From the NCBI RefSeq assembly GCF_003001995.1, contig NZ_PVNB01000002.1, positions 1-64,000 on the forward strand: a stretch of DNA of 64,000 nt. The letters are read 5' to 3'. The translations under genes and the position numbers were made by a program. Within the stretch, counting starts at the first letter, position 1, and every line of letters starts with the position of its first letter. Source of the stretch: Orenia metallireducens. Its GTDB lineage: Bacteria > Bacillota > Halanaerobiia > Halobacteroidales > Halobacteroidaceae. This document shows, in pieces, positions 32,420 through 41,373 of the stretch. Below the pieces are notes generated by a model. It did not search any database and was not told the DNA's origin. It was given only the letters and a program-made list of their open reading frames with translations.

Positions 32420-32545
32420 TTAATATTTAATGCCTGGTTTAACTCCTGGCTTTAAACCAGGCTTGAGTTCTGTACTACCACCGAAGAATAATGGTAGAAG
32501 TAGTAGTATAATAAGCCAAAGTAGGTTACCACCATATAATCCCAT
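32420..32545 (-). CDS. tiny membrane peptide 4 (41 residues, PG-rich tail)
   Basis: Last of four tandem genes. MGLYGGNLLWLIILLLLPLF then FGGSTELKPG and a LKPG-VKPG-IKY repeat tail. One helix with a glycine turn, as in the other three, but the C-terminus is a proline-glycine-lysine repeat. GGAGG seven bases before ATG. Function unknown; see findings. Confidence 0.75.
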   Translation of the reverse strand: MGLYGGNLLWLIILLLLPLFFGGSTELKPGLKPGVKPGIKY

Positions 32546-32573
32546 AAGAGTTCCTCCTTTATTAAATTTTAAA

Positions 32574-32660
32574 TTAGTATTTTAGTCCCATATCTCCACC
32601 AAGCAGTAATAAGATAAGAATTAGGAAAATAATCATCATATTATCATCATATAATCCCAT
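32574..32660 (-). CDS. tiny membrane peptide 3 (28 residues)
   Basis: Begins MGLYDDNMMIIFLI, a Leu-rich helix, then GGDMGLKY. Near-identical to the first gene of the array. GGAGG upstream. Too short for most gene finders. Confidence 0.8.
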   Translation of the reverse strand: MGLYDDNMMIIFLILILLLLGGDMGLKY

Positions 32661-32697
32661 TATGTACACCTCCTTTAGAAGTTAGATTAATAATAGT

Positions 32698-32787
32698 CTA
32701 ATACTTCATTCCCATATCTCCGCTAAAAAGTAGTAAAATAAGAATTAAAAAGATAAATAACATATTATTTTCACCATATTCACCCAC
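32698..32787 (-). CDS. tiny membrane peptide 2 (29 residues, GTG start)
   Basis: Begins MGEYGENNMLFIFLI, then SGDMGMKY. GTG start with GGAGGG seven bases upstream. Same N-terminal MGxY, hydrophobic core and GDMGxKY tail as its neighbours despite different codons, showing selection at protein level. Confidence 0.78.
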   Translation of the reverse strand: MGEYGENNMLFIFLILILLLFSGDMGMKY

Positions 32788-32838
32788 TGGATATCCCTCC
32801 TTTAAATGTTATAATAGAGATTAATTATTAATAATTAC

Positions 32839-32925
32839 TTAATACTTGATTCCCATATCTCCGCCAAGAAGTAATAAGATGAGAATTAAGAAGATGATCA
32901 TCATATTATCATCGTAAAGACCCAT
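32839..32925 (-). CDS. tiny membrane peptide 1 (28 residues)
   Basis: First of the array. Begins MGLYDDNMMIIFLI, ends GGDMGIKY. GGAGGG eight bases before ATG. Gaps to the next genes are 51, 37 and 28 bases, so the four are likely one transcript with a promoter in 32926-33178. Confidence 0.8.
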   Translation of the reverse strand: MGLYDDNMMIIFLILILLLLGGDMGIKY

Positions 32926-33178
32926 TATGTATCCCTCCTTTTAGTAAGTGAATTTTACTTAAAGCTTATTTAGACAATGCTTTTCTTGCGTTTTCAATAC
33001 ATAATATACATTAGGAGCTAAATTGTTAATGGAAATATTTTGAATGATAGATTTATTCTTATAATCTGCCAGTTATCCCTAATAAAGATGGTTGCGTAAT
33101 GATATCTGTTTTTATTTGAATTATTTAAAATATAAATCCTTAGTATTACAAATAATAGCTTTGAGGGGGGAATTATAA

Positions 33179-33484
33179 ATGAGATTGAGCCAAGAGAATA
33201 GAGCTAATGGACTAGTTGATGCGGATTATTGCCTTAAGGTAGCCCATTGTATGTTAAATGTCTTTGATGAAAAAGAGAAGGAAAATCATGGTTTTAATAG
33301 CCTAGAGATGCTTATGATAAAAGCAGTCTTTGATGATATCTTTGAAAATACTATCAAAGAACGCTATAAGGCAGGGCGTGATGAGGTAATGAACTTTTTA
33401 TCAACTGCTAATAATGATTTAGCAATCAATCAATCTCAGGACAATATAATTAATTTCTTGAATTTTTTAGATAGAGATCATTAA
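33179..33484 (+). CDS. small helical cytosolic protein, unknown
   Basis: 101 residues, all helical by composition: LVDADYCLKVAHCMLNVFDE, then LEMLMIKAVFDDIFENTIKE then YKAGRDEVMNFLSTANNDLA. No signal peptide. GAGGGGGG RBS just before the ATG. No family recognised. The 345-base gap after it holds only a terminator at 33631. Confidence 0.65.
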   Translation: MRLSQENRANGLVDADYCLKVAHCMLNVFDEKEKENHGFNSLEMLMIKAVFDDIFENTIKERYKAGRDEVMNFLSTANNDLAINQSQDNIINFLNFLDRDH

Positions 33485-33630
33485 AGGGGAGCTATATGAC
33501 TCCTGCTCCTCCCTCAAAAATTAAATTTATAGTTAAGAGATATTAGGCTGAATAGTTAATTATTAAGAGGCTAAAAGTTTGTATAATTAATAAATCGTCA
33601 TCTTCTTTAAAATAATATGATATAATTGTT

Positions 33631-33670
33631 AATAAAGGGGTACAGAATCTTACTGTGCTCCTTTATTTTT
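33631..33670 (+). terminator. hairpin terminator
   Basis: AATAAAGG-G-ACAG ... CTGTGCTCCTTTATT followed by TTTATTTG. Confidence 0.65.
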
Positions 33671-33829
33671 ATTTGTCATTCTGTTATCATTAAGATATAC
33701 TATAAATAGTAATGAGTAGATTATCATCAAAAAATATATTTACTTGTCAAATCTATGCAATAAAATAAGATTGGTCAAGTAAATTATACTTAATATTATT
33801 AAATAGATTAAAAAAAAGGGGGAGAATTA

Positions 33830-35677
33830 ATGAAGAAAAGATTTCTAGTACTATTATTATTAGTAGCATTAAGTATTACAGGGTGTAAGAGTAAGCTCTC
33901 TACATTAAATGTAAAACTTAATACTGAGGCTGAGGTAACGATTAGTAGGGAAGGTAGAAGCGAAACCCAAATTGGAGAGAATGTCCAATTTAAGGATAAG
34001 CCTGTTGGAGAGTATACCTTAGTAGCCAGTGCTGAGGGTTATGAGGATTATCAAGGACAAGTAGTTTTACAAGAGAGCAATGAAATTAAGGAGATTAATT
34101 TAGTAGAGATTAAAAAGGATGATTCTACTAATATTCCAGAAAACAATAAGGATGAAGAAGTAGCAGAAGTTAAAGAAGAGCCTAAAGAAGAAGTAGTAGA
34201 AACTAAGGAAGATATTATAGAGAAGGTTGATCTAACTTTAAGCTTATTTGATGTAAACAATAATGAATTAGATGCAGAGGTAGTTTTAAAGAAAGATAAC
34301 CAAATAGTAGCTAAAGAAGAAGGAGAAGAGCTTTATTTTGAAGATTTAACAGCAGGAGAGTATACTCTAGAAGTAGTTAAAGAGGGCTATGATAAGCTTG
34401 TTAAAAATTTAAACCTTAAAGAAGAGCAAGAAGAGCTTGCAGTATATCTTTTAGGAGGAGAAGTAAAACAGCTTATTATTGAGAATGAAGAAGATTTTTC
34501 TAGAAACATAGAAAAAATATCAGAAGAATTGAAGAATCTAAAAGATAATGAAGAGTTAATCTTAGGAGTTTCTTATTTAAATTCAAATTATTCACAGCCA
34601 GAATTTGATTTAAGTAATGAGATTGATAGACTATCTAAGATTGAATATGATGTAAGAAAGAAAGGAAATGATCTTGTAAAAAGATATGGAGATAACTTTG
34701 CATTTACTACAGCAGATTATAATTTAGGTGATCAAAAGGAGTTTAAAATATCTAATGATGTTAAGGCAGATAAGGTAAATGCTACTTTAATGGGAGTAGG
34801 AGAACATATTTATCTTTTTGTTGATAATAATAAAGATATTGATTTAGAGAAGTTAGATGAAATAACTGATGAGTTTGATAATGTAATTTATCCTACATTG
34901 ACTAGAGATAAAACAATAGACAAGGTTGTAGTATTATTAACTGATTTCAATGATTTACCTGTAACAGGATACTTTGATCCAGCAGATTTATATGCTCATG
35001 GTAACCAAGAGTTAATCTTCTATCTAAATGCTGATAGGAGTATCAATACTTTATTAACCTCTATGGCTCATCAATATCAACACCTAGTATTCTTCTTGGA
35101 TAAAGCAAAGGCTAATCGTATAGCTAATGATGCTTGGATCGACCAAGGGTTAGCTCAATTGGCACAAAGAGTTACTGGTTATATCGATTATGAAGCTAAA
35201 GGATGGTCTAAGCAAAGAGGTAATGGATGGGTATATGATGAAGACTTTGGATATTTAAACAATACTACTGAAGTAAGTGTGTTAAACCATGATGGTAGTA
35301 TCCCGTTTTCTGGAGCTGCTTCATTATTTGCTGACTATCTATTAGAACAATATGGAGCAGGGTTAATGGAAGAAATTATGTTAAGCTCTCAAGATCCAGT
35401 TAAAGTAATTGAAGGTTATACAGGGTTAGCTTTCAATAAGATATACTTAAATTGGATGACAGCTAATATTGCTGATAATTTAGCTACTGTCAATAACGAT
35501 ATTTATAAATACAACTCCTTTAATTTAAATCAAATGCCTAAGTTTGTAGAAGGACAAATTTTAGGAGAAGGAGTCTATTATATTAAGCTTAATGCTCAGG
35601 AAGGACTTAATTTAAAGCTACCTGAGGATAGCTTGAATAATCAAATAGGTATAGTTTTAATTAAGAAAAATAAATAG
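33830..35677 (+). CDS. lipoprotein with PEGA-like domains and pseudo-metallopeptidase
   Basis: 615 residues. Lipobox LSITGC with Cys19. Two PEGA-like beta modules (about 24-90: FKDKPVGEYTLVASAEGYED; about 135-205: LTAGEYTLEVVKEGYDKLVK) separated by a Glu/Lys-rich linker. From about 215 a catalytic-like domain similar to M30/hyicolysin gluzincins: TSMAHQYQHLVFF and DAWIDQGLAQLAQ. The expected HExxH reads H414-Q415-Y-Q-H418, and the downstream Glu ligand (WxxEG) reads Gln439. Both zinc/catalytic glutamates are thus glutamine, so hydrolysis is unlikely; it may be a binding or scaffold protein on the membrane surface. Own RBS and terminator. Confidence 0.75.
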   Translation: MKKRFLVLLLLVALSITGCKSKLSTLNVKLNTEAEVTISREGRSETQIGENVQFKDKPVGEYTLVASAEGYEDYQGQVVLQESNEIKEINLVEIKKDDSTNIPENNKDEEVAEVKEEPKEEVVETKEDIIEKVDLTLSLFDVNNNELDAEVVLKKDNQIVAKEEGEELYFEDLTAGEYTLEVVKEGYDKLVKNLNLKEEQEELAVYLLGGEVKQLIIENEEDFSRNIEKISEELKNLKDNEELILGVSYLNSNYSQPEFDLSNEIDRLSKIEYDVRKKGNDLVKRYGDNFAFTTADYNLGDQKEFKISNDVKADKVNATLMGVGEHIYLFVDNNKDIDLEKLDEITDEFDNVIYPTLTRDKTIDKVVVLLTDFNDLPVTGYFDPADLYAHGNQELIFYLNADRSINTLLTSMAHQYQHLVFFLDKAKANRIANDAWIDQGLAQLAQRVTGYIDYEAKGWSKQRGNGWVYDEDFGYLNNTTEVSVLNHDGSIPFSGAASLFADYLLEQYGAGLMEEIMLSSQDPVKVIEGYTGLAFNKIYLNWMTANIADNLATVNNDIYKYNSFNLNQMPKFVEGQILGEGVYYIKLNAQEGLNLKLPEDSLNNQIGIVLIKKNK

Positions 35678-35686
35678 TATTTATTT

Positions 35687-35716
35687 AAAAGTCTACTCAA
35701 TTGAGTAGACTTTTTT
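35687..35716 (+). terminator. terminator of the lipoprotein gene
   Basis: AAAAGTCTACTCAA / TTGAGTAGACTTTTTT. Confidence 0.85.
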
Positions 35717-35910
35717 CATTAACAGATATCTATCAACTACTTCATTAAAAGCCATTATTTATAGAAAATTAGCTTGAAGTTATTGGAATGAAATTTTTAT
35801 TTTGATACATAACTAATAACTATTTTAGGGAATAATATCATTAGCTAGTTTTTATGAGCCACAGTACACTTTAAATTTAATACATATAACTAAAAAGAAG
35901 GAGATGGATA

Positions 35911-36162
35911 ATGATGGATTTTAAGGGGGAGCTTATCAATCAAATTAAGTCATCACCTGATGTTTTTAATGAGATTAGAGTTGAGGCACTGGTAGATAGG
36001 TTGAATGCTGTTGTAGAAGGGGATGGGTTGAGTTATATTGATGACCCTAATCAAGATAACACATTAGAAGATTTAAGTGATGAAGAGCTAATAAATTCTA
36101 TTATTAGAAATTTACAGTACTATATTACATATGAACGGGAATTAGGAGAAAGTGATTTGTAA
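35911..36162 (+). CDS. small acidic protein, unknown
   Basis: 83 residues, acidic: MMDFKGELINQIKSSPDVFN, LVDRLNAVVEGDGLSYIDD, then DLSDEELINSIIRNLQYYIT. AAGGAGATG lies seven bases before the tandem ATGs. No membrane segment or known motif. Confidence 0.6.
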   Translation: MMDFKGELINQIKSSPDVFNEIRVEALVDRLNAVVEGDGLSYIDDPNQDNTLEDLSDEELINSIIRNLQYYITYERELGESDL

Positions 36163-36286
36163 TTATAGCTTAGTAAAATCAACCAATATTATCCTGGTCT
36201 TATAAGCTAATTTTTTAAAATTTCATTAGATTTTACCTAGAATTAAAACTTAATTGCTGGGGAGAATATTTTTAGGAGGGGATAAT

Positions 36287-36520
36287 ATGGCTAATGAAGT
36301 AGAACATTTTTTAAAGTATGGTGGAGTAAAGTTTAGGTATAATGCTCCAGAGAGAGAAATATGGAAGTTTGTAAACAGTTTACCTCCTGAAAAACGTGAA
36401 AGTATAGCGGAGGTTAGTCAAATTTTAGCCCAAAAAGGTTATATAGATTTAAAACCTGATTTTAGTACTATTGATAGAGAATTATTAGATGCACAATTAG
36501 AAGAGAATAGAAGAATTTAG
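36287..36520 (+). CDS. small soluble protein, unknown
   Basis: 77 residues from the ATG at 36287 (AGGAGGGG seven bases upstream; 11 extra upstream codons are untranslated leader). EVEHFLKYGGVKFRYNAPER, then VNSLPPEKRESIAEVSQILA and DFSTIDRELLDAQLEENRR. No family recognised. Terminator at 36525. Confidence 0.6.
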   Translation: MANEVEHFLKYGGVKFRYNAPEREIWKFVNSLPPEKRESIAEVSQILAQKGYIDLKPDFSTIDRELLDAQLEENRRI

Positions 36521-36524
36521 TAAT

Positions 36525-36555
36525 AAAATAAGCCTCTTTGAAGAGGCTTATTTTA
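36525..36555 (+). terminator. terminator
   Basis: AAAATAAGCCTCTT / AAGAGGCTTATTTT, also serving the convergent small gene. Confidence 0.85.
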
Positions 36556-36593
36556 TTTAACTATTAGATTTTAAATAATTAAAATCGATCTTT

Positions 36594-36707
36594 TCAATTA
36601 CTATCAAGCTCTAGCTGATCAAATAATGCACTTAGGTACTCGTTAACTGTTATTTTTTGTTCGATTAATTCCTCCATAAGATTATTGTTTTTAATAGTAT
36701 TTTCCAT
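36594..36707 (-). CDS. 37-residue acidic peptide
   Basis: MENTIKNNNLMEELIEQKIT then VNEYLSALFDQLELDSN. Acidic amphipathic helices. AAGGAG is 12 bases before the ATG, somewhat far, with another ATG between in a short frame. Plausible small gene. Function unknown. Confidence 0.4.
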   Translation of the reverse strand: MENTIKNNNLMEELIEQKITVNEYLSALFDQLELDSN

Positions 36708-37277
36708 TATTCATATCAGCTCCTTAAGTAAAGTGATTATTATTTATTATAAATTATTTTATTTAATAAAATACTAGTAATGCTTACCTATATTAAAAAT
36801 AAATTTGAATAATTTAGTTAATATTGAATAAGATTAATTACTAAGGAGATTATATTAATAAAGAAGTAAAGTGATGAATTTGGAACATCACAAAGCTAAA
36901 TTACATTAATCTATTTAAAATCACTAGAAAGTTAAAAGATAAAATAAGTATTAAAAAAAGGAGGTATTTATTTGTTCAATTGAAAATTATGTCATAAATA
37001 TTAAATGTCAAAAAGCCATTAAGTATATTCAGTATTTAGTTATTCTTAACCTGAACTATGAAATTTGTTGTTGAATCCAAATTTTAGAACAGTGTATCGT
37101 TAGATATGTTATTTGAATAAAGTTGGAAATAAAACAAAATTTAATTTAATTTTAGCAAAAAAGCAAATTACACTTTAATTAACTTTATTCAAATTTAATA
37201 AATATATCTACTTTAGCATAAAATTGAAATAAAAGTAATATACTATTTACGAGAAACCACTAGGAGGTGTAACAATA
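36708..37277. other. intergenic, 570 bases, A+T-rich
   Basis: Very A+T-rich with no ORF of note. A strong AAAAAGGAGG at about 36957 is followed by TTG and a stop three codons later, so it is a stranded RBS, perhaps from a lost small gene. Promoter for spoVT presumably lies in the last 80 bases (TACTATTTACGAG region), not clear. Confidence 0.4.
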
Positions 37278-37817
37278 ATGAGAGCAACAGGAATAGTCCG
37301 CAAAATTGACAATTTAGGTAGAGTTGTAATACCCAAAGAGATCAGAACTGAGATGAAAATTGATAATGGTAATACACTAGAAATTTATGTTGACCAAAAT
37401 GATACTGTAATTTTGAAAAAATACAGTCCAGTAAGGGAGTTAAGTAACTTAGAAGGTTATATAGATACTTTACTAGAAACAACGGGATGTAATGTAATGA
37501 TCTCGGATACAGATAAGATTATAGATACCTCATCAGATTTACAAGAGTATAATGAACGTTTAGTAGGTAATAAGGTAAAAGAAGCAATGAAATCACGTAA
37601 AACTATAAATTTAGACAATGCCCAAGATGAGGATCTTTGTGCTAATTTTAGAAGTAAAGAGGATAAATTAGGATCAGTACTTATTTCACCAATTATTAAG
37701 CAGGGTGATATTTTAGGTGCTGTTATCTTATCATCTCAAGATAAAAACTTAGGCGATTTTGAAGCTAAAGCTAGTGAAGTGACAGCTAAAGTAATTAGTA
37801 AAAAACTAGGATTATAA
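37278..37817 (+). CDS. spoVT: stage V sporulation protein T
   Basis: 179 residues. AbrB-type swapped-hairpin DNA-binding domain at 1-50: MRATGIVRKIDNLGRVVIPK, IDNGNTLEIYVDQNDTVILK; then a GAF-like domain (about 55-178: LETTGCNVMISDTDKIIDTS ... LGSVLISPIIKQGDILGAVI). This length and second domain define SpoVT, the forespore regulator of late sporulation genes, against the shorter AbrB. It supports a spore-forming host. AGGAGGTG RBS; terminator at 37813. Confidence 0.93.
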   Translation: MRATGIVRKIDNLGRVVIPKEIRTEMKIDNGNTLEIYVDQNDTVILKKYSPVRELSNLEGYIDTLLETTGCNVMISDTDKIIDTSSDLQEYNERLVGNKVKEAMKSRKTINLDNAQDEDLCANFRSKEDKLGSVLISPIIKQGDILGAVILSSQDKNLGDFEAKASEVTAKVISKKLGL

Positions 37818-37852
37818 TTATAAGTAAGCGCATTAGCGCTTACTTATAATTA
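37813..37852 (+). terminator. terminator of spoVT
   Basis: ATAATTATAAGTAAGCGC-ATTA-GCGCTTACTTATAATTAT. Confidence 0.85.
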
Positions 37853-37954
37853 TTTAATAAGACTAATTTTCTATGATAAAATTCCTAATTTAATAGGCAC
37901 GTTGACTTACTTTGATTTTTACTCTAAGTGGAACATTAAGAGTATGTTTTATCA

Positions 37955-38060
37955 TTTACTCAAGCTTAAATTTAAGCTCAGACTTTGATTAAATCACTGT
38001 CCCATAAGGACACATTTAAATCAAATTGCAGATTCATATAGTTACATTTGAATCAAGAAT
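37955..38060. repeat. inverted words between spoVT and PTS
   Basis: CAAGCTTAAATTTAAGCT at about 37960 and a hairpin GATTAAATCACTGTCC / GGACACATTTAAATC at 37988-38022. Repeat-type words with no ORF. Confidence 0.4.
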
Positions 38061-38095
38061 TAAAAAATTAATTTATAAATAATTTGAATATTCTG

Positions 38096-38124
38096 TTGAC
38101 AAGTTGTAATGAAAAATGTATAAT
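38096..38124 (+). promoter_or_regulatory. consensus sigma-A promoter of PTS operon
   Basis: TTGACA at 38096 and TATAAT at 38119 with exactly 17 bases between, both perfect. Start of transcription expected near 38131, giving a leader of about 460 bases. Confidence 0.85.
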
Positions 38125-38149
38125 TTAATTAAAGTGAATACAAATACTA

Positions 38150-38178
38150 GCGTGTAACTGATATAAGCAGGCATTAGC
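38150..38178 (+). promoter_or_regulatory. RAT antiterminator site (GlcT/LicT type)
   Basis: GCGTGTAACTGATATAAGCA followed by GGCATTAGC fits the ribonucleic antiterminator pattern G-TGTTACTG ... GCAGGCA bound by the CAT domain of BglG/GlcT proteins. Its 3' end overlaps the 5' arm of the terminator at 38176-38241, so the two structures exclude each other. The antiterminator gene is at 40379. Confidence 0.8.
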
Positions 38179-38241
38179 TAGGAAGTAATATGAACTTCTG
38201 TTAATTTAATAAGGAGTTTATATTTCTTTCTAGCTTTTTTC
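38176..38241 (+). terminator. leader terminator overlapping RAT
   Basis: AGCTAGGAAG pairs with CTTTCTAGCT at 38226-38235, followed by six Ts. Long loop of about 40 bases. The attenuator controlled by the RAT. Confidence 0.7.
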
Positions 38242-38589
38242 TTTATTATATATAAAATTATTATAGAATATATAATTTTAGCTTTGGGAATTTTTTAATA
38301 ATAACAAATTACTAATCAAAAAGTCATAAATTAGGCATTATATTAGTGAGCATGTTGTTATCTTAATTTCCCTGAAAAAAGCATGGAAGAGAAAAGTTTT
38401 GATGTGTTAGCTAACACAAAGCAGTAAATTTTTAGTAAGCAAGTTTTAACACTTTCACAATTTAATATTGATTAGTTTTAATTTATGAAGGTATAAGAAG
38501 ATAAGTATTAATAAGGAATCCTTTGTTAGGACTAATACTTTAATCTATGAAAGATGTTATTTCAAACAACAAAAGGGGGATTCTTACTA

Positions 38590-40050
38590 ATGAAAGCATT
38601 CAAACAATTACAAAAAATAGGTAAAGCTTTAATGACACCAGTTGCTATTTTACCAGCAGCAGGATTATTATTGGCGTTTGGTACAAGTTTAGGCATTCCA
38701 TTAATGTCTGATGCAGGTGGAGTTATATTTTCAAATTTAGCATTATTATTTGCAGTAGGTTCTGCTATCGGTCTTGCTGGTGGTGATGGTGTTGCAGCAT
38801 TAGCGGCTGTTGTTTCTTTCTTAATACTTAATAAAACAATGGGAATTGTTGCAGGAGTAACTCCAGAGATGGTAGCAAATAATCCAGCATTTGGTAATGT
38901 GATGGGTATTCCTACGATGCAAACAGGTGTATTTGGAGGTCTTATTTCTGGTGTGATTGCAGCAGTTATGTATAATAAGTTTTATAAGATTGAATTACCA
39001 GACTTCTTAGGATTCTTTGCAGGTAAAAGGTTCGTTCCAATTGTAACAGCTGCAGTTTCTTTTGTGGTAGGATTAATTTTACCAACTATTTGGAGTCCAA
39101 TTCAAGCTGGCTTATTCCAATTATCTTACTTAGCAAATGAAACTAATACTAATCTTTCTACATTTATTTTTGGTATCATCGAAAGAGCACTAATCCCATT
39201 TGGATTACATCATATCTTCTATTCACCATTCTGGTTTGAATTTGGTGAATATGTGAATAAAGCTGGAGAGGTTGTTAGAGGAGACCAAGCTATTTGGTTT
39301 GCTATGTTAAAGGATGGCGTTGCTAACTTTAGTTCTGCAACTTATCAAGGAGCAGGTAAATTTATGACTGGTAAATTCCCATTCATGATGTTTGGATTAC
39401 CAGCAGCTGCATTAGCTATGTATCATGAAGCTAAACCTGCTAAAAAGAAGGTTGTTGGAGGTATCTTATTCTCTGCAGCGTTAACATCATTCTTAACAGG
39501 TATCACAGAACCAATTGAGTTCTCATTCTTATTTGTTGCACCAGTATTATATGGAATTCATGTATTGTTTGCTGGATTATCCTTTATGTTAATGAATATG
39601 TTAGGAGTTAGAATTGGTATGACCTTCTCTGGTGGACTTATTGACTTTATCTCCTTTGGTGTCTTACCAGGTATGACTCCATGGTATTTAGTAATTGTAG
39701 TTGGGGCAGTACTTGCTGTTATCTACTACTTTGGATTCCGTTTTGCTATCAGAAAATGGAACTTAGCTACTCCAGGTAGAGAAGATGATATTGAGGTTTC
39801 TGAAGATGTATCAGGAAGCAATAGAGCTGAGTCTATCTTAGCTGCCTTAGGTGGAGCGGAAAACGTTGAAGAAATTGATGCATGTATTACTCGTTTAAGA
39901 GTATCAACTGTTGACCCTTCTAAAGTAAATGACGATACATTAAAGCAACTAGGAGCTTCTGGTGTAATGAAACCAGGTGGAGGAGCTGTTCAAGCAATCT
40001 TTGGTCCAAAGTCTGAAACTATCAAAGATGAAATTAAGAAATTATTATAG
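38590..40050 (+). CDS. ptsG: glucose-type PTS EIICB
   Basis: 486 residues from the ATG at 38590 (AAAGGGGG ten bases upstream). EIIC: eight to ten membrane helices, [20 protein letters not shown] at the start, [20 protein letters not shown] and [15 protein letters not shown], the sugar-site signature. EIIB from about 410, with phosphorylated Cys432 in DACITRLRV. Imports and phosphorylates a hexose; the glucose subfamily is favoured by the GlcT partner and separate EIIA, though N-acetylglucosamine cannot be excluded. Controlled by the leader attenuator. Confidence 0.9.
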   Translation: MKAFKQLQKIGKALMTPVAILPAAGLLLAFGTSLGIPLMSDAGGVIFSNLALLFAVGSAIGLAGGDGVAALAAVVSFLILNKTMGIVAGVTPEMVANNPAFGNVMGIPTMQTGVFGGLISGVIAAVMYNKFYKIELPDFLGFFAGKRFVPIVTAAVSFVVGLILPTIWSPIQAGLFQLSYLANETNTNLSTFIFGIIERALIPFGLHHIFYSPFWFEFGEYVNKAGEVVRGDQAIWFAMLKDGVANFSSATYQGAGKFMTGKFPFMMFGLPAAALAMYHEAKPAKKKVVGGILFSAALTSFLTGITEPIEFSFLFVAPVLYGIHVLFAGLSFMLMNMLGVRIGMTFSGGLIDFISFGVLPGMTPWYLVIVVGAVLAVIYYFGFRFAIRKWNLATPGREDDIEVSEDVSGSNRAESILAALGGAENVEEIDACITRLRVSTVDPSKVNDDTLKQLGASGVMKPGGGAVQAIFGPKSETIKDEIKKLL

Positions 40051-40096
40051 GATTTCAACTTAAACCTTATTGTTAATAAATAGCAATACCTGATTA

Positions 40097-40128
40097 AAGA
40101 AGTTATTGGTTAAAACCAATAACTTCTT
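40097..40128 (+). terminator. terminator after EIICB
   Basis: AAGAAGTTATTGGTT / AACCAATAACTTCTT. The rest of the 40051-40378 gap shows only A+T-rich leader and presumably the glcT promoter. Confidence 0.75.
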
Positions 40129-40378
40129 ACTATTTTAGATTGTGATAACTACAAAAATAGTTGAATTATTGATAATTTTTGAGTAGAATCTAGTGTTATT
40201 AAGTTAAGGATTTAAAAAATTTTGATTATATAATTGACTGATTTATTTATAAAATGTATAATGTGGTAGATGATAAAGGTATAATACAGTTATATATAGA
40301 AATAAATGTTTACATAGTAGATTAAAGTAGCGTGATTATCCTAAAAAGTTCTTCTTTGTAAATAGGAGGAAAATAGAA

Positions 40379-41263
40379 ATGTCAAATTTAATGAAATCAA
40401 ATTCTAGTCAAGATTATCAAATTAAGAAGGTTTTTAATAATAATGTAGTTTTAGTTACTCAAGGAGATCAACTAGATAATAGTTCAAAAGAGGTCATTTT
40501 AGTTGGAAAAGGTTTGGGATTTGCTAAAAAAGCAGGAGATATAATTGAAAATGATTCTCTTAATATAGATAAAGAGTTTATTCCAGCAAATGATGAGAAG
40601 AAAGAGCAATACAATCAATTGGTAAAGACTGTTAATGAAGAGATTATAGGTCTGACTACAGAGATAATAGCAATGGTCAGTGAAGAGTTGAATGAAGAGC
40701 TAGATAAACATATCCATATAGCTTTAACAGACCATATTGCTTTTGCTTTAAAGAGAATCAAAGAAGGGATGGAGATTAGCAATCCATTCTTGCCAGAAAC
40801 TAAGACTTTATATAATGAAGAGTATAGATTGGCTAAAAAGGCTGTTGAGATGATTGAAGAGCGTTCTGGTATTCCTATTCCAGAGGGAGAAGTTGGTTTT
40901 ATTACTCTTCATATTCATGGTGCTAGAACTAAACAAGGAGTTTCTAGGGCTGTAAAATATACCTCTTTAATTAAAGAGATGATAGATTTTATAGAAGGTA
41001 GACTAGAAATTGCTATCTCTCATGATAGTTTAAATTATGCAAGACTAGTTAGTCATTTAAGATTTGCATTAGAAAGAATAGAGACCAATAAGATCAATCA
41101 AAATCCTTTGCTAGAAAAGATTAAAGATGATTTGAAGCAATCTTATCAGATTGCTGAAGAGCTATCTGATTTGATTTATAAAAGATTGGAGATAGTAGTC
41201 CCAGATGATGAAAAGGGTTACTTAGCTATGCATTTAGAGAGATTAAAGAAGAACCTAGATTGA
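40379..41263 (+). CDS. glcT: GlcT/LicT-type transcription antiterminator
   Basis: 294 residues. CAT RNA-binding domain (about 12-70: YQIKKVFNNNVVLVTQGDQL, GKGLGFAKKAGD) and two PRDs with phosphorylation-site His: PRD1 HIHIALTDHIAFALKR, GEVGFITLHIHGAR; PRD2 ISHDSLNYARLVSHLRFALE, DDEKGYLAMHLERLKKN. It binds the RAT at 38150 to prevent termination when sugar is present. GGAGGAAA RBS. Gene order differs from B. subtilis, where glcT precedes ptsG. Confidence 0.92.
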   Translation: MSNLMKSNSSQDYQIKKVFNNNVVLVTQGDQLDNSSKEVILVGKGLGFAKKAGDIIENDSLNIDKEFIPANDEKKEQYNQLVKTVNEEIIGLTTEIIAMVSEELNEELDKHIHIALTDHIAFALKRIKEGMEISNPFLPETKTLYNEEYRLAKKAVEMIEERSGIPIPEGEVGFITLHIHGARTKQGVSRAVKYTSLIKEMIDFIEGRLEIAISHDSLNYARLVSHLRFALERIETNKINQNPLLEKIKDDLKQSYQIAEELSDLIYKRLEIVVPDDEKGYLAMHLERLKKNLD

Positions 41264-41373
41264 AGTATTAAAAATACTATTATTGATTTTTGAATTAATG
41301 CTACTGATTTGATTCTAAGAGTATTAAAAAACTAAAATAACTTTATAATTATATTAGAAAAGGAGTGTTATTT

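Noticed and set aside
33496-33546. 16-codon ORF after AAAGGGGAG
   Set aside because: Too short and Pro-rich; probably coincidence.
38150-38241. metabolite riboswitch
   Set aside because: Sequence fits a RAT site bound by an antiterminator protein encoded nearby; no known aptamer seen.
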